Source of the DNA: Mycolicibacterium sarraceniae
GTDB lineage: Bacteria > Actinomycetota > Actinomycetes > Mycobacteriales > Mycobacteriaceae
DNA length: 64,000 bases
Direction: 5' to 3'
Assembly (NCBI RefSeq): GCF_010731875.1
Contig: NZ_AP022595.1
Span: 62,001 to 126,000, forward strand
This document shows, in pieces, positions 8,817 to 17,027 of this stretch (position 1 is its first letter; each line of letters starts with the position of its first letter). Made by a program: the position numbers and the translations under genes. The notes beneath the pieces are model-generated. The model was not told the DNA's origin. It saw only the letters and a program-made list of their open reading frames with translations, and did no database searches.

Positions 8817-9530
8817 TTACGGTCGCCGCCGCTTGGTCGGCCCCGGCTTGCGGGCCACCTTGCCGGCGGCGGCTCGCGCGGCTTGTTTGGCGAGCGTTTT
8901 CTCTCGTGCCGTGCGTTTCGGGGCCGGCTGGGCCGTCCCCCGTGACGAACCAGGTTTGCGGCCACGCACGATCCCGGTGAATTCCTCGACCAGCGCCGAC
9001 GGTGGCCCGTGCGGAAAGGCCAGCGCCACCGCACACGTCGACGCGTCGGCGATTGGGCGATACGTGAGGTCTTTGCGGTGATACAGCCGAGCCAGTGATT
9101 GCGGCACGATAAGCGCGCCGAGCCCCGCGGCCACGAGTTCTATTGCGTCCGCGGTGGTTTCGGGCCGGTGCTCGATCGGGGCGCCGGGAGCGTCTGCCCA
9201 GGCGACAACGTCGTCGAGTGGCAGCAGAATCCGCTCACCGTCGAGGTCCGCGGCGGTGATCTCGTCGGCCGCACTGAGAAGGTGGTCGGTGGGCACTACC
9301 GCGACTGTCGTCTCCTCGTAGAGCGGGATGAGGGATAACCCAGAGGTATCGGTCGGCAGCCGAAGCAAAGCCACGTCGACGGTGCCGGCCCGTACGTCAT
9401 CGGCCGCATCCGCGGCGGCGACGGCCCGCAACGTCAGCCGAACATCGCAGTGGCGCTCTGCCCAGGTCCGCGCCCACTTCGCCGGCGTCGCCCCGGGGAC
9501 GTACCCGAGGGTGAGCGAGGGCGGGGTCAC
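8817..9530 (-). CDS. Stand-alone LysR-type substrate-binding domain protein, no HTH
   Basis: 237 aa. It begins directly with the effector-domain beta strand LTLGYVPGATPAKWARTW and continues with VDVALLRLP, VAVVPTDHLLSA, ITAADLDGERILLP and VAAGLGALIVPQSLARLY, the two-lobed LysR ligand-binding fold. The usual N-terminal winged HTH is absent; no HTH ORF precedes it. Residues 190-237 form a Lys/Arg/Ala tail (KRTAREKTLAKQAARAAAGK) that could bind nucleic acid. It is divergent from a DUF5997 gene with only 42 bp between the starts. I recall this pairing in other actinobacteria. Function unknown. Confidence 0.82.
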   Translation of the reverse strand: MTPPSLTLGYVPGATPAKWARTWAERHCDVRLTLRAVAAADAADDVRAGTVDVALLRLPTDTSGLSLIPLYEETTVAVVPTDHLLSAADEITAADLDGERILLPLDDVVAWADAPGAPIEHRPETTADAIELVAAGLGALIVPQSLARLYHRKDLTYRPIADASTCAVALAFPHGPPSALVEEFTGIVRGRKPGSSRGTAQPAPKRTAREKTLAKQAARAAAGKVARKPGPTKRRRP

Positions 9531-9572
9531 CGCATCAGGCTACCGATAGGGCTCCACCGATAAGCTCAAGCC

Positions 9573-9959
9573 ATGAGCAGGCCAAACGCACAGTCCATGA
9601 AACCCGCCACGGCGGCGAAGAAGTTGGACGTCTACCTGCCGGCGACGCCTGCGGAGTTCCAGGAGAACGCGATCACCCGAGATGAGGTGGCCGCCCTCCT
9701 CGCCGACCCGCCGCAGTGGCTCAAGGACCTCCGCAAGAACGGGCCGCACCCGAAGAACCTCGTGGCCGCCAAGCTCGGCGTCTCGATCGCCGGCCTCGCG
9801 CGCGGAGGTGTGGTGGAAGCGCTCACCACCGAGCAGATCGAAGCGATGGTCGCAGAGAAGCCGGACTGGCTGATCGCCGAACGCGAGAGCTACCAGGCGG
9901 TGCTGGCTGAGGAGCGACGGGTGAAGGCGCTGCACGCGGAAAAGGCGCGCAAGAGCTGA
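9573..9959 (+). CDS. DUF5997 family protein
   Basis: 128 aa, cytoplasmic. Characteristic sequence KPATAAKKLDVYLPATPAEF, then PPQWLKDLRKNGPHP and AAKLGVSIAGLARGGVVEAL, ending in a charged helix (RRVKALHAEKARKS). The AAKLGVSIAGLARGG segment looks like a helix-turn-helix, so DNA binding is possible but unproven. It shares a 42-bp divergent promoter region with the HTH-less LysR-domain gene; the two may act together. Start ATG 9573. Confidence 0.75.
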   Translation: MSRPNAQSMKPATAAKKLDVYLPATPAEFQENAITRDEVAALLADPPQWLKDLRKNGPHPKNLVAAKLGVSIAGLARGGVVEALTTEQIEAMVAEKPDWLIAERESYQAVLAEERRVKALHAEKARKS

Positions 9960-10024
9960 GGCCGACTGTGCGGTTTCATCCGCAACTCGCCGTACCTGCC
10001 GTATGAGACCGCACACTCGAGGCG

Positions 10025-10636
10025 TCAGAGTGAGTCGATCCACCGATGTCCGGGGTGCACCAACTCCAACCACCGCCGTAGGCGGGATCTCCGCGCCGGC
10101 CCTAGATCCGGCAGCGCACGAACGAAGTCAGCGTCGCCTTTGTCACGGAGGTGCTTCGCCTTGAACAGCAAGGCGACTTCCGGGATGACATACGGGACAA
10201 CGTCGGTCGTTCGAAGTATCAGCTCGCGGTAGGGCAGCGTGATCGAGTGGTCGCGACGACACACCCATCGGTCGTCGACGTGCGGTTCGCGGAAGACATC
10301 CAGCCGATACGTTCCCGTCCCCGGTTCCGGCAGCCACGTCTGAAGGTGGCAGCGAAATGTTGTGGATACGGCCAAACCCGGCCATCCCCGACGACATCCC
10401 ACTCATGGTCCGGTAACGCCGAGAACACCTCATCGGATCGCTGCGGGAATCGAGATTTCGACATCGCTGTGCTCACGAGTCACCTCGCCCACGACTAGGT
10501 CAATCGCCCACCCGGCGGTCACACACCACGGCGCCACCACAGCCGAAAGTCGTCGCGCTACTTGGGCTGGAGTCCAGGCGTCCCAGCGTTCTTCGATCAC
10601 ACTCGCAGATAGCACTTCTCCCCCGACGCCGGTCAT
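10025..10636 (-). pseudogene. Frameshifted aminoglycoside-adenylyltransferase-like nucleotidyltransferase
   Basis: Three consecutive frames together give one protein. Frame A (to about 10433): ERWDAWTPAQVARRL, AGWAIDLVVGEVTREHSDVE. Frame B (about 10440-10350): RSDEVFSALPDHEWDVVGDG, RVWPYPQ. Frame C (to 10025): HLQTWLPEPGTGTYRLDVFR, PEVALLFKAKHLRDKGDADF. The order matches small PF10706-like nucleotidyltransferases, which modify antibiotics or unknown substrates. Two frameshifts (near 10436 and near 10350) break it. The start is uncertain; ATG 10636 or GTG 10615. Confidence 0.72.
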
Positions 10637-10761
10637 GGTATCCACTGAACCTGAAAGTGAGTCCCCACCGTCACCGAGCAAGAATCTGTATCACTGCAGT
10701 GTGTCCACGAAGACGCTGTGGCCACTCTGCAGGATAAGGAAGTCCCGCCCAAAGCAATATC

Positions 10762-11118
10762 TCAGTCCGAGTCTTCGATGCAGTATCGACAATCGTCCTT
10801 CTTGATTCCCCGATTCGTGTGGTGCCGGGTGTGCGCACTGCGTTTACTGGACGGCATCGGGCGACCCTTACGCACGGCCGACATCTTCGCGCGGGTTTCA
10901 TCGCTTGCTCGACATCCATAATTCGGATTGCCAGCGCCGCGTCGCTGTTCCGCCAGCTTTCTGCGAGCCTCTTCGGATATCACATGACCGAAGCTTGGGT
11001 GGTCGGCGCCAAACTTTCCGAAGTTCGGGTTCTCCGACCCTCCTATGTAGCGATAAACGAACTCCGACCGGAGCGTGATCCCGTAGATCACGCCTCCGGT
11101 CGGAAGTTCGTTTGTCAC
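10762..11118 (-). CDS. Mini GIY-YIG/NUMOD3 protein, probable homing-endonuclease relic
   Basis: 118 aa. Residues 9-24 (GVIYGITLRSEFVYRYIG) look like the GIY and YIG strands of a GIY-YIG nuclease. Right after come two NUMOD3 DNA-binding modules, GADHPSFGHVISEEARRKLA and GNPNYGCRASDETRAKMSAV, then a basic tail with CRYC. The catalytic Arg/Glu core between YIG and NUMOD3 is missing, so nuclease activity is unlikely though DNA binding might persist. It begins 29 bp past the nrdE stop on the same strand. Free-standing homing endonucleases beside or inside nrd genes are well known in phages. ATG at 11118. Confidence 0.6.
   Translation of the reverse strand: MTNELPTGGVIYGITLRSEFVYRYIGGSENPNFGKFGADHPSFGHVISEEARRKLAEQRRGAGNPNYGCRASDETRAKMSAVRKGRPMPSSKRSAHTRHHTNRGIKKDDCRYCIEDSD
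11055..11113 (-). other. Long near-perfect hairpin downstream of nrdE
   Basis: Arms 11055-11080 and 11086-11113 pair over 26 bp with only two single-base bulges, around a 5-nt loop (CCGTA). It lies 35-93 bp past the nrdE stop and covers codons 2-21 of the GIY-YIG/NUMOD3 ORF. No U run follows. It may terminate the nrdHIE transcript, block translation of the downstream ORF, or both. Confidence 0.7.
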
Positions 11119-11147
11119 GCGGCCACGGCGTCGTCAGCGACCAGCTG

Positions 11148-13316
11148 TCACAACATGCAGCTGACGCAATTTTCCACCTCGGTGCCCTCCAAGGCCATCT
11201 GGCGAAGGCGGATGTAGTACAGCGTCTTGATCCCCTTGCGCCAGGCGTAGATCTGCGCCTTGTTGACCTCGCGGGTGTCGGCGGTGTCCTTGAAGAACAG
11301 CGTCAGACTCAGCCCCTGATCGACATGCTGCGTGGCCGCGGCGTAGGTGTCGATGATCTTCTCGTAGCCGATCTCGTAGGCATCCTGGAAGTACTCCAGG
11401 TTGTCGTTGGTCAGATACGGCGCCGGGTAGTAGGCCCGACCGATCTTGCCTTCCTTGCGGATCTCGATCTTGCTCGCGACCGGGTGGATCGAGCTGGTCG
11501 AGTGGTTGATGTAGGAGATCGATCCGGTCGGCGGCACCGCCTGCAGGTTCTGGTTGTAGATACCGTTGGCCTGCACCGACTCCTTGAGCCGCACCCAATC
11601 CTCTTGCGTGGGAATGCGAATGCCAGCTTCGGAGAACAGCTCCCGCACCCGCTCGGTCGCCGGCTCCCACGGCTGATCGGTGTACTTGTCGAAGAACTCA
11701 CCGCTGGCGTACTTCGATTTCTCGAAGCCCTTGAACGACGACCCGCGCTCGATGGCGATCTTGTTCGACGCCCGCAGCGCGTGATAGAGCACCGTGTAGA
11801 AGTACATGTTAGTGAAGTCGATACCCTCTTCGGACCCGTAGAAGATCCGTTCGCGCGCAAGGTATCCGTGCAGATTCATCTGGCCGAGGCCGATGGCGTG
11901 CGAGTCGTTGTTACCCTGCTCGATGGAGGGCACCGACCAGATATGCGTCTGATCGCTCACCGCGGTCAACCCGCGAATCGCCACCTCAATGGTCTGCGCG
12001 AAGTCGGGCGAGTCCATCGCCTTGGCAATGTTCAGTGAACCCAGGTTGCACGAAATGTCCTTGCCCACCTTGGCGTACGACAGATCCTCGTTGAACAGCG
12101 AGGGTGTGGAGACCTGCAGGATCTCCGAGCACAGGTTGGAGTGGGTGATCTTGCCCTCGATCGGGTTGGCCCGGTTCACCGTGTCCTCGTACATGATGTA
12201 CGGGTAACCCGACTCGAACTGCAGCTCGGCCAGCGTCTGGAAGAACTCGCGGGCCTTGATCTTGGTCTTGCGGATCCGGCCGTCGTTGACCATCTCGTGG
12301 TACTTCTCGGTGACCGAGATGTCGGCGAACGGAACGCCATACACCCGCTCGACGTCATACGGCGAGAACAGATACATGTCCTCGTTCTTCTTGGCCAGCT
12401 CGAAGGTGATGTCCGGAATCACCACGCCCAGCGAGAGCGTCTTGATGCGGATCTTCTCGTCGGCGTTCTCCCGCTTGGTGTCCAGGAAGCGGTAGATGTC
12501 GGGGTGGTGAGCGTGCAGGTAGACCGCACCGGCACCCTGACGCGCACCGAGCTGGTTGGCGTAGGAGAACGAGTCCTCCAGCAGCTTCATGATCGGGATG
12601 ACGCCCGAGCTCTGGTTCTCGATGTTCTTGATCGGGGCGCCGTGCTCACGAATGTTGGTCAGCAGCAACGCAACTCCACCACCGCGCTTGGACAGCTGCA
12701 GCGCGGAGTTGATCGCGCGGCCGATCGACTCCATGTTGTCCTCGATGCGCAGCAGGAAGCAGCTGACCGGCTCGCCGCGCTGCGCCTTGCCCGAGTTGAG
12801 GAACGTCGGGGTGGCCGGCTGGAAGCGGCCGTCGATGATCTCGTCGACCAGCTTCTCGGCCAGGATGGTGTCACCGGCGGCCAGCGTCAGCGCCACCATC
12901 ACCACGCGGTCCTCGAAGCGCTCCAGGTAGCGCTTCCCATCGAAGGTCTTCAACGTGTACGAGGTGTAGTACTTGAACGCGCCGAGGAAGGTCGGGAACC
13001 GGAACTTCTTGGCGTAGGCGCGGTCGGTGAGCGTCTTGACGAAGTTGCGCGAGTACTGGTCGAGAACGTCACGCTCGTAATAGTTCTCGCGAATCAGGTA
13101 GTCGAGTTTCTCGTCCTGATTGTGGAAGAACACGGTGTTCTGGTTCACGTGCTCGAGGAAGTACTGACGGGCGGCCAGGCGATCCATATCGAACTGGATC
13201 TTGCCGTCCTTGTCGTACAGATTGAGCATCGCGTTGAGCGCGTGGTAATCGGTCTCCCCGGGCAATGCATGCCCAGAAGTCGTTACAGGCTCTGCAGCTG
13301 TGACCGTAGGTGCCAC
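11148..13316 (-). CDS. nrdE: Class Ib ribonucleotide-diphosphate reductase alpha subunit NrdE
   Basis: Catalytic subunit reducing ribonucleoside diphosphates, with radical supplied by NrdF2 and electrons by NrdH. 722 aa from GTG 13316, chosen because GGAGGACGAGGAAAC precedes it and the product starts like known NrdE ([10 protein letters not shown]...[12 protein letters not shown]). Visible landmarks are [20 protein letters not shown], the SNLCSEI active-site region, NHSTSSIHP, the radical-path pair in TLYYIRLRQ, and the C-terminal redox pair CVSCML. The start overlaps the end of nrdI by 34 bp; the order nrdH-nrdI-nrdE forms one operon. The N-terminal ATP-cone regulatory domain is absent, as usual for class Ib. 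Confidence 0.97.
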   Translation of the reverse strand: MAPTVTAAEPVTTSGHALPGETDYHALNAMLNLYDKDGKIQFDMDRLAARQYFLEHVNQNTVFFHNQDEKLDYLIRENYYERDVLDQYSRNFVKTLTDRAYAKKFRFPTFLGAFKYYTSYTLKTFDGKRYLERFEDRVVMVALTLAAGDTILAEKLVDEIIDGRFQPATPTFLNSGKAQRGEPVSCFLLRIEDNMESIGRAINSALQLSKRGGGVALLLTNIREHGAPIKNIENQSSGVIPIMKLLEDSFSYANQLGARQGAGAVYLHAHHPDIYRFLDTKRENADEKIRIKTLSLGVVIPDITFELAKKNEDMYLFSPYDVERVYGVPFADISVTEKYHEMVNDGRIRKTKIKAREFFQTLAELQFESGYPYIMYEDTVNRANPIEGKITHSNLCSEILQVSTPSLFNEDLSYAKVGKDISCNLGSLNIAKAMDSPDFAQTIEVAIRGLTAVSDQTHIWSVPSIEQGNNDSHAIGLGQMNLHGYLARERIFYGSEEGIDFTNMYFYTVLYHALRASNKIAIERGSSFKGFEKSKYASGEFFDKYTDQPWEPATERVRELFSEAGIRIPTQEDWVRLKESVQANGIYNQNLQAVPPTGSISYINHSTSSIHPVASKIEIRKEGKIGRAYYPAPYLTNDNLEYFQDAYEIGYEKIIDTYAAATQHVDQGLSLTLFFKDTADTREVNKAQIYAWRKGIKTLYYIRLRQMALEGTEVENCVSCML

Positions 13317-13759
13317 GTTTCCTCGTCCTCCCAGAAATTTGCCAACTCCGCACGGACGGCTTCTACGTCCTCTGCGGTTCCCATTAACTCGAAGCGGTAC
13401 AGAAACGGCACGTTGCACTTATGCGAGACCAGCCTGGCCGCAAAGCAATACTCGGCACCGAATTGGGTGTTGCCGGCCCCGACCACCGCGCGGATCAGGG
13501 ACCGATTGTGCGGGTTATTCAGAAACGCGATGACCTGCTTGGGCACATAACCTTTAGCGTCGAGCGTCGGGCTGTCTCCCCGACCCTTGCCGTAGGTGGG
13601 CAGGAGAAGGACATACGGCCAGTCAACCTCGATACGCTCGTGCAACGGAATCCGGATGGCCGGCACGCCCAGCTTCTGCACGAAGCGGTGGGTGTTCTCC
13701 GAAACGCTGGAGAAGTACACCAACCGCTGCAGGCCTGCCAGGCTGCCATCCGGATTCAT
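13283..13759 (-). CDS. nrdI: Flavodoxin-like NrdI, class Ib RNR cofactor maturase
   Basis: 158 aa FMN protein that supplies oxidant for building the dimanganese-tyrosyl cofactor of NrdF2. Flavodoxin phosphate loop [16 protein letters not shown] at the N-terminus, [14 protein letters not shown] in the middle, then [19 protein letters not shown] and [14 protein letters not shown]. Lies between nrdH (28-bp gap) and nrdE (34-bp overlap). Start ATG 13759. Confidence 0.96.
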   Translation of the reverse strand: MNPDGSLAGLQRLVYFSSVSENTHRFVQKLGVPAIRIPLHERIEVDWPYVLLLPTYGKGRGDSPTLDAKGYVPKQVIAFLNNPHNRSLIRAVVGAGNTQFGAEYCFAARLVSHKCNVPFLYRFELMGTAEDVEAVRAELANFWEDEETWHLRSQLQSL

Positions 13760-13787
13760 TGCATCGCTCCTCGGGGTGCCCGGGTCG

Positions 13788-14027
13788 CTAAACGGTCAGT
13801 GCGGCACCGGCGAGGGCGTTGATCCGGTCGGGCCGGAAGCCCGACCAGTGGTCACCGCCGGCAACCACGACTGGTGCCTGCAGGTACCCCATCGCCATCA
13901 CGTAGTCGCGGGCGTCTGCGTCCTCGGAGATGTCGACAACGTCATAGGCCAGCCCCTGCTTGTCCAGGGCTTTGTAGGTCATGTTGCACTGCACGCAGGC
14001 GGGCTTGGTGTAAACGGTGATGGTCAT
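13788..14027 (-). CDS. nrdH: Glutaredoxin-like electron donor NrdH
   Basis: 79 aa redoxin that reduces NrdE. Active-site C11-V-Q-C14 in [16 protein letters not shown], cis-Pro region [20 protein letters not shown] carrying the NrdH signature WSGFRP, and a normal length. First gene of the nrdHIE operon. The leader is long (about 200 bp) up to the predicted NrdR boxes. Start ATG 14027. Confidence 0.96.
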   Translation of the reverse strand: MTITVYTKPACVQCNMTYKALDKQGLAYDVVDISEDADARDYVMAMGYLQAPVVVAGGDHWSGFRPDRINALAGAALTV

Positions 14028-14429
14028 CTGCGAATGGCTCCTCAGCGAAACATAGAGATGGACTCGAGACGGTCACGGGATGGTCTGTGCGCAGGCACTC
14101 ACGTACTTTGAGCGAGCTTTCGGACCATGAAATTCACTGGCTGCCGGGCCGCTCGGACCGACATCTCAGCTTCGGTTCCGGCGCTCCGGCGGCCCTGTGC
14201 CTCTCGGGTCTGTCGGCTTGCTGAACACTACACCTAGTGTCCGACAGCGAGAAGAGATACAACATGTTCTGAATAACAATTGTGAAATTCCCTGGTCGTA
14301 AGCGCTCCGGCGCCACCCGTGTCGGCGTGTCGCATGTCACAACACGCCGAGCGTGACCGTCCACGCCTAGATCTACCAGTGAGCACCGACAAGGTCGGCC
14401 GTCCAGGACTCCCAGACCCGCCAGATAGC
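14028..14429 (-). other. Long leader and promoter region of nrdHIE
   Basis: About 400 bp without a convincing gene. It holds the predicted NrdR-box pair at 14225-14272. Short ORFs in it on both strands show no family resemblance. The boxes lie about 200 bp before the nrdH start, so an untranslated leader of up to about 200 nt is likely, assuming the boxes overlap the promoter. Confidence 0.5.
14225..14272 (-). promoter_or_regulatory. Predicted NrdR-box pair upstream of nrdHIE
   Basis: Box 1, acactacacctagtgt at 14225-14240, is an ACACTA-N4-TAGTGT palindrome. Box 2, atacaacatgttctga at 14257-14272, has a core AACATGTT palindrome. Start-to-start spacing is 32 bp, the same as the pair before nrdF2. 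Together they suggest one repressor coordinating both halves of the class Ib enzyme. Confidence 0.68.
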
Positions 14430-14460
14430 AAAACCGCCGGCGCGTCGGCACCGGCGGCTT
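14430..14460 (-). terminator. Rho-independent terminator of the FMN reductase gene
   Basis: Inverted repeat AACCGCCGG (14432-14440) / CCGGCGGCT (14451-14459). Read on the minus strand the second arm runs into CCGGCGGTTTTGC, a GC stem followed by T residues, 22 bp past the stop of the reductase gene. Confidence 0.75.
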
Positions 14461-14482
14461 CGCGAGCTTTGGGGAACGGGGG

Positions 14483-15025
14483 TCAGCCGACTTCGGCGAC
14501 CAGCTTTTCGACCACATCGCGCACCGCGGCGGCAACTTCGGCGTTCTCGCGGGGGTGCTTACCATCCAGGGTCTTGGCCGGCACCGACAACTTGACCGAC
14601 TCCACCACCCGCGGCCCGGCGACACCGAACGACTTGCGGGTTTCGTCCTGCGCCCACACCCCGCCGTACTGGCCGAACGAGGCCCCGATCACCGCCAGCG
14701 GCTTGTCCTTCAGCGCGCCATCGCCATACGGCCGCGACAGCCAGTCGATGGCATTCTTCAGCACGCCCGGGATGCTCGCGTTGTATTCCGGCGTCACCAC
14801 CAGGGTCGCGGCAGCCTCCGCGGCCGCCGCGCGCAACGCCACCACCTCGGCGGGTGCATCCTCGGTATCGATGTCTTCGTTATAGAACGGCAGGTCGCCC
14901 AGCCCTTCATAGATCGTCAGCGTGACGCCCTCGGGCGCGGCCTCCGCCGCCAGTTCCGCGAGCTGTCGATTGACCGATGCCGCCCGAAGGCTGCCTACCA
15001 GCGTCAGAACCTTGATATCCGCCAT
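14483..15025 (-). CDS. NADPH-dependent FMN reductase
   Basis: 180 aa flavodoxin-fold reductase (position of Rv3054c). FMN phosphate loop VGSLRAASVNRQLAEL, later TPEYNASIPGVLKNAIDWLS, and GASFGQYGGVWAQDETRKSF. Relatives reduce quinones, azo dyes, chromate or free FMN. ATG 15025 (MADIKVLTLVGS) places the first beta strand at the N-terminus; an upstream ATG at 15061 is less likely. Divergent TetR gene begins 87 bp away, so it is probably the local regulator. Confidence 0.9.
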   Translation of the reverse strand: MADIKVLTLVGSLRAASVNRQLAELAAEAAPEGVTLTIYEGLGDLPFYNEDIDTEDAPAEVVALRAAAAEAAATLVVTPEYNASIPGVLKNAIDWLSRPYGDGALKDKPLAVIGASFGQYGGVWAQDETRKSFGVAGPRVVESVKLSVPAKTLDGKHPRENAEVAAAVRDVVEKLVAEVG

Positions 15026-15068
15026 GTCCGCAATCCTCTCAATCCTCCGAGATCCTTGCACGCAACAA

Positions 15069-15084
15069 CCGGACTACGGTCCGT
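15069..15084. promoter_or_regulatory. Possible TetR operator between FMN reductase and TetR genes
   Basis: Inverted repeat CGGAC-TACG-GTCCG (15070-15083) in the 87-bp divergent gap, extended imperfectly to ACCGGAC/GTCCGTT. Position and size suit a TetR-family operator; binding is inferred. Confidence 0.4.
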
Positions 15085-15112
15085 TTTATTTCCGCTGAGC
15101 TAAACTCTGGGA

Positions 15113-15712
15113 GTGAGCGCGATCGAGCGAGCCAGTGAGCTGCCGGTTTCGACGCCACAAGAACGCGGGGACGCCGCCCGCAACCGGCTCCTTCTGCTCG
15201 ACGCCGCCCGCACCCTGATCGCGCAGCGCGGTGCCGACAACGTCTCCATGGACGATATCGCCGCGGCGGCCGGCGTCGGCAAGGGCACGGTGTTCCGTCG
15301 ATTCGGCAGTCGCGCCGGCCTGATGATGGTCCTGCTCGACGAGGACGAGCGCGCCATCCAGCAGGCTTTCCTGTTCGGGCCGCCGCCCCTGGGTCCCGAC
15401 GCCCCTCCCCTGCAGCGACTGCTCGCGTTCGGTCGCGAGCGGCTGCGCTTCGCCCAGACCCACGGCGCGCTGCTGTCGGAAGCCAACCGGGACCCCGACA
15501 CCCGCCATAGCGCCCCGTTGGCCGTGATGCACACCCACGTCCGGGTCCTGCTCGAATCCGCAGGCACCACAGGTGATCTCGACGCACAGGCCGACGCGCT
15601 GCTGGCGCTGCTGGATGCCGATTACGTCAACCACCAACTCGAGCGTGGCCTGTCGCTGGACGGCCTCGGCGATGCCTGGGACACCGTCGCGCGCAAGTTG
15701 TGCGGGCGTTGA
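15113..15712 (+). CDS. TetR family transcriptional regulator
   Basis: 199 aa (position of Rv3055). HTH at about 25-70: NRLLLLDAARTLIAQRGADN, VSMDDIAAAAGVGKGTVFRR, FGSRAGL. The C-terminal half is the ligand domain. GTG start 15113. Divergent from the FMN reductase with a palindrome between them, so autoregulation and control of the reductase is likely. Its stop lies at the very start of the dinB relic, as in the ordinary gene order. Confidence 0.9.
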   Translation: MSAIERASELPVSTPQERGDAARNRLLLLDAARTLIAQRGADNVSMDDIAAAAGVGKGTVFRRFGSRAGLMMVLLDEDERAIQQAFLFGPPPLGPDAPPLQRLLAFGRERLRFAQTHGALLSEANRDPDTRHSAPLAVMHTHVRVLLESAGTTGDLDAQADALLALLDADYVNHQLERGLSLDGLGDAWDTVARKLCGR

Positions 15713-16150
15713 GCGCGCTGTCTCCCCGCGACTGGGTCCTGCATGTGGACCTCGATCAGTTCTTGGCCTCTGTCGAGCTGCGCCGCCACCCTGAGTTGGT
15801 CGGCCTGCCCGTAATCGTCGGCGGCAGTGGCGATCCCACCGAGCCGCGCGGACTGGCGTGTTCGGTCGGTATCAGCGACAACAAACAGCGCGCCAAAGTG
15901 GCCACCGGCTTCGGCAAACCCGACGGGGTCTACACCCTCACCGACGCCAACTGGATGGAGGTGATGGGCGCTCGTCCGGTCGACGCACTCTGGGGTGTGG
16001 GGCGCCCGCACCAAGATCCGCAAGCTCGACCAGTCCAGCGTCGACCCCGAGGTGATCATCGCCGCCGCACTGCGGGTGCTCGACCTGTTCGAACTCGACC
16101 GCCCGGTACGCCTGCTCGGCGTTCGCCTGGGATTGGCGCCGCCCGCTTGA
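15713..16150 (+). pseudogene. dinB: Relic of DNA polymerase IV (dinB/dinP) with two internal blocks missing
   Basis: Three pieces of a Y-family polymerase sit next to each other. First, SPRDWVLHVDLDQFLASVEL and GLPVIVGGSGDPTEPRG (N-terminal palm with the first catalytic Asp). Then, in the same frame, LACSVGISDNKQRAKVATGF and GVYTLTDANWMEVMGARPVD, which normally begins about 100 residues later. Then, in another frame, ARTKIRKLDQSSVDPEVIIA and ELDRPVRLLGVRLGLAPPA (C-terminus, TGA 16148-16150). The block with the second catalytic acidic pair and most of the finger and little-finger domains is absent. It occupies the position of dinP (Rv3056). Not functional. Confidence 0.88.
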
Positions 16151-16154
16151 GGTG

Positions 16155-17024
16155 TCAGGGCGGCGGGGTGAAGGTGGCGCTGCGCGGCCGCAGCGCGCGG
16201 GTGAAGATCACGTTGACCTGCCGCATCGCCACGCTGTAGGGCCACCACGCAAGACGTTTGAACGCGTAGAGCGCGCGGATATCTGGCGAGGTATAGATCA
16301 GGTAGCGATTCCTGCTGATGCCGGTCAAAATATTCTCGGCAACCTTCTCCGGCGTCACAGCGTGGCCGCTGAACAGCCCCACCCACCGTTTGACCCTCGG
16401 ATGCTCGCGGTCGACCCCGACGATCTCCACGGTGCGCACCAGCGGTGTGTCGACCGCGCCGGGCACCACCAGGGAGACACCGATGCCGTGGCGGGCCAGA
16501 TCGAACCGCAAGACCTCCGAAAGTCCGCGCAGCCCATACTTACTCGCGCTGTAGGCGGCATGCCACGGCAGCGCGACCAGGCCGGCGGCCGAGGAGACGT
16601 TGACCAGCTGACCACCCCGGCCCGCGGCGACCATCGGCGGTAGGAACGTCTCGATGACGTGGATCGGGCCCATCAGGTTGACGTCGATCATCGACCGCCA
16701 GTGCCGGTGGGTGAGTTGCTCGACGGTGCCCCAGGCCGAGATGCCGGCGATGTTCATCACGATGTCCATCGCCGGGTGGTGGGTGTGGATGTCGGCGGCG
16801 AAACCGGCGACCGCGTCGTAGTCGGCGATATCGAGTGCCCGGTGCGCGGGCACGACAGCACCCAGCGCGCGGACGTCAGCCACGGTCAGTTCGAGCCCGT
16901 CGGCGTTGACGTCGGTCAGATACAGTTCGGCACCGTCGCGGGCCAGCCGAAGGGCGGTGGCCCGCCCGATACCGCTGGCCGCGCCGGTGATGAACACCCT
17001 CTTACCCGCGAAGCCGTCAGCCAT
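16155..17024 (-). CDS. Short-chain dehydrogenase/reductase (Rv3057c-like)
   Basis: 289 aa NAD(P)-dependent oxidoreductase. TGxxxGxG motif TGAASGIG at residues 14-21, NIAG in MNIAGISAWGTVEQL, catalytic Ser in VNVSSAAGLVALP, and YSASK (Tyr and Lys). The C-terminal extension (ALYAFKRLAWWPYS) suits membrane-associated SDRs of this group. It follows the TetR gene by 3 bp and is divergent, as a pair, from cyp136, suggesting joint action on a lipid or sterol-like substrate. Substrate unknown. ATG 17024. Confidence 0.92.
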   Translation of the reverse strand: MADGFAGKRVFITGAASGIGRATALRLARDGAELYLTDVNADGLELTVADVRALGAVVPAHRALDIADYDAVAGFAADIHTHHPAMDIVMNIAGISAWGTVEQLTHRHWRSMIDVNLMGPIHVIETFLPPMVAAGRGGQLVNVSSAAGLVALPWHAAYSASKYGLRGLSEVLRFDLARHGIGVSLVVPGAVDTPLVRTVEIVGVDREHPRVKRWVGLFSGHAVTPEKVAENILTGISRNRYLIYTSPDIRALYAFKRLAWWPYSVAMRQVNVIFTRALRPRSATFTPPP

Positions 17025-17027
17025 GCG

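Noticed and set aside
12141..13550. 469-codon open frame antisense to nrdE/nrdI
   Set aside because: Shadow frame; nrdE and nrdI are certain on the opposite strand.
14134..14625. 163-codon minus-strand frame over the nrdH leader
   Set aside because: Runs antisense to nothing coherent, includes the FMN reductase terminator and shows no family motif.
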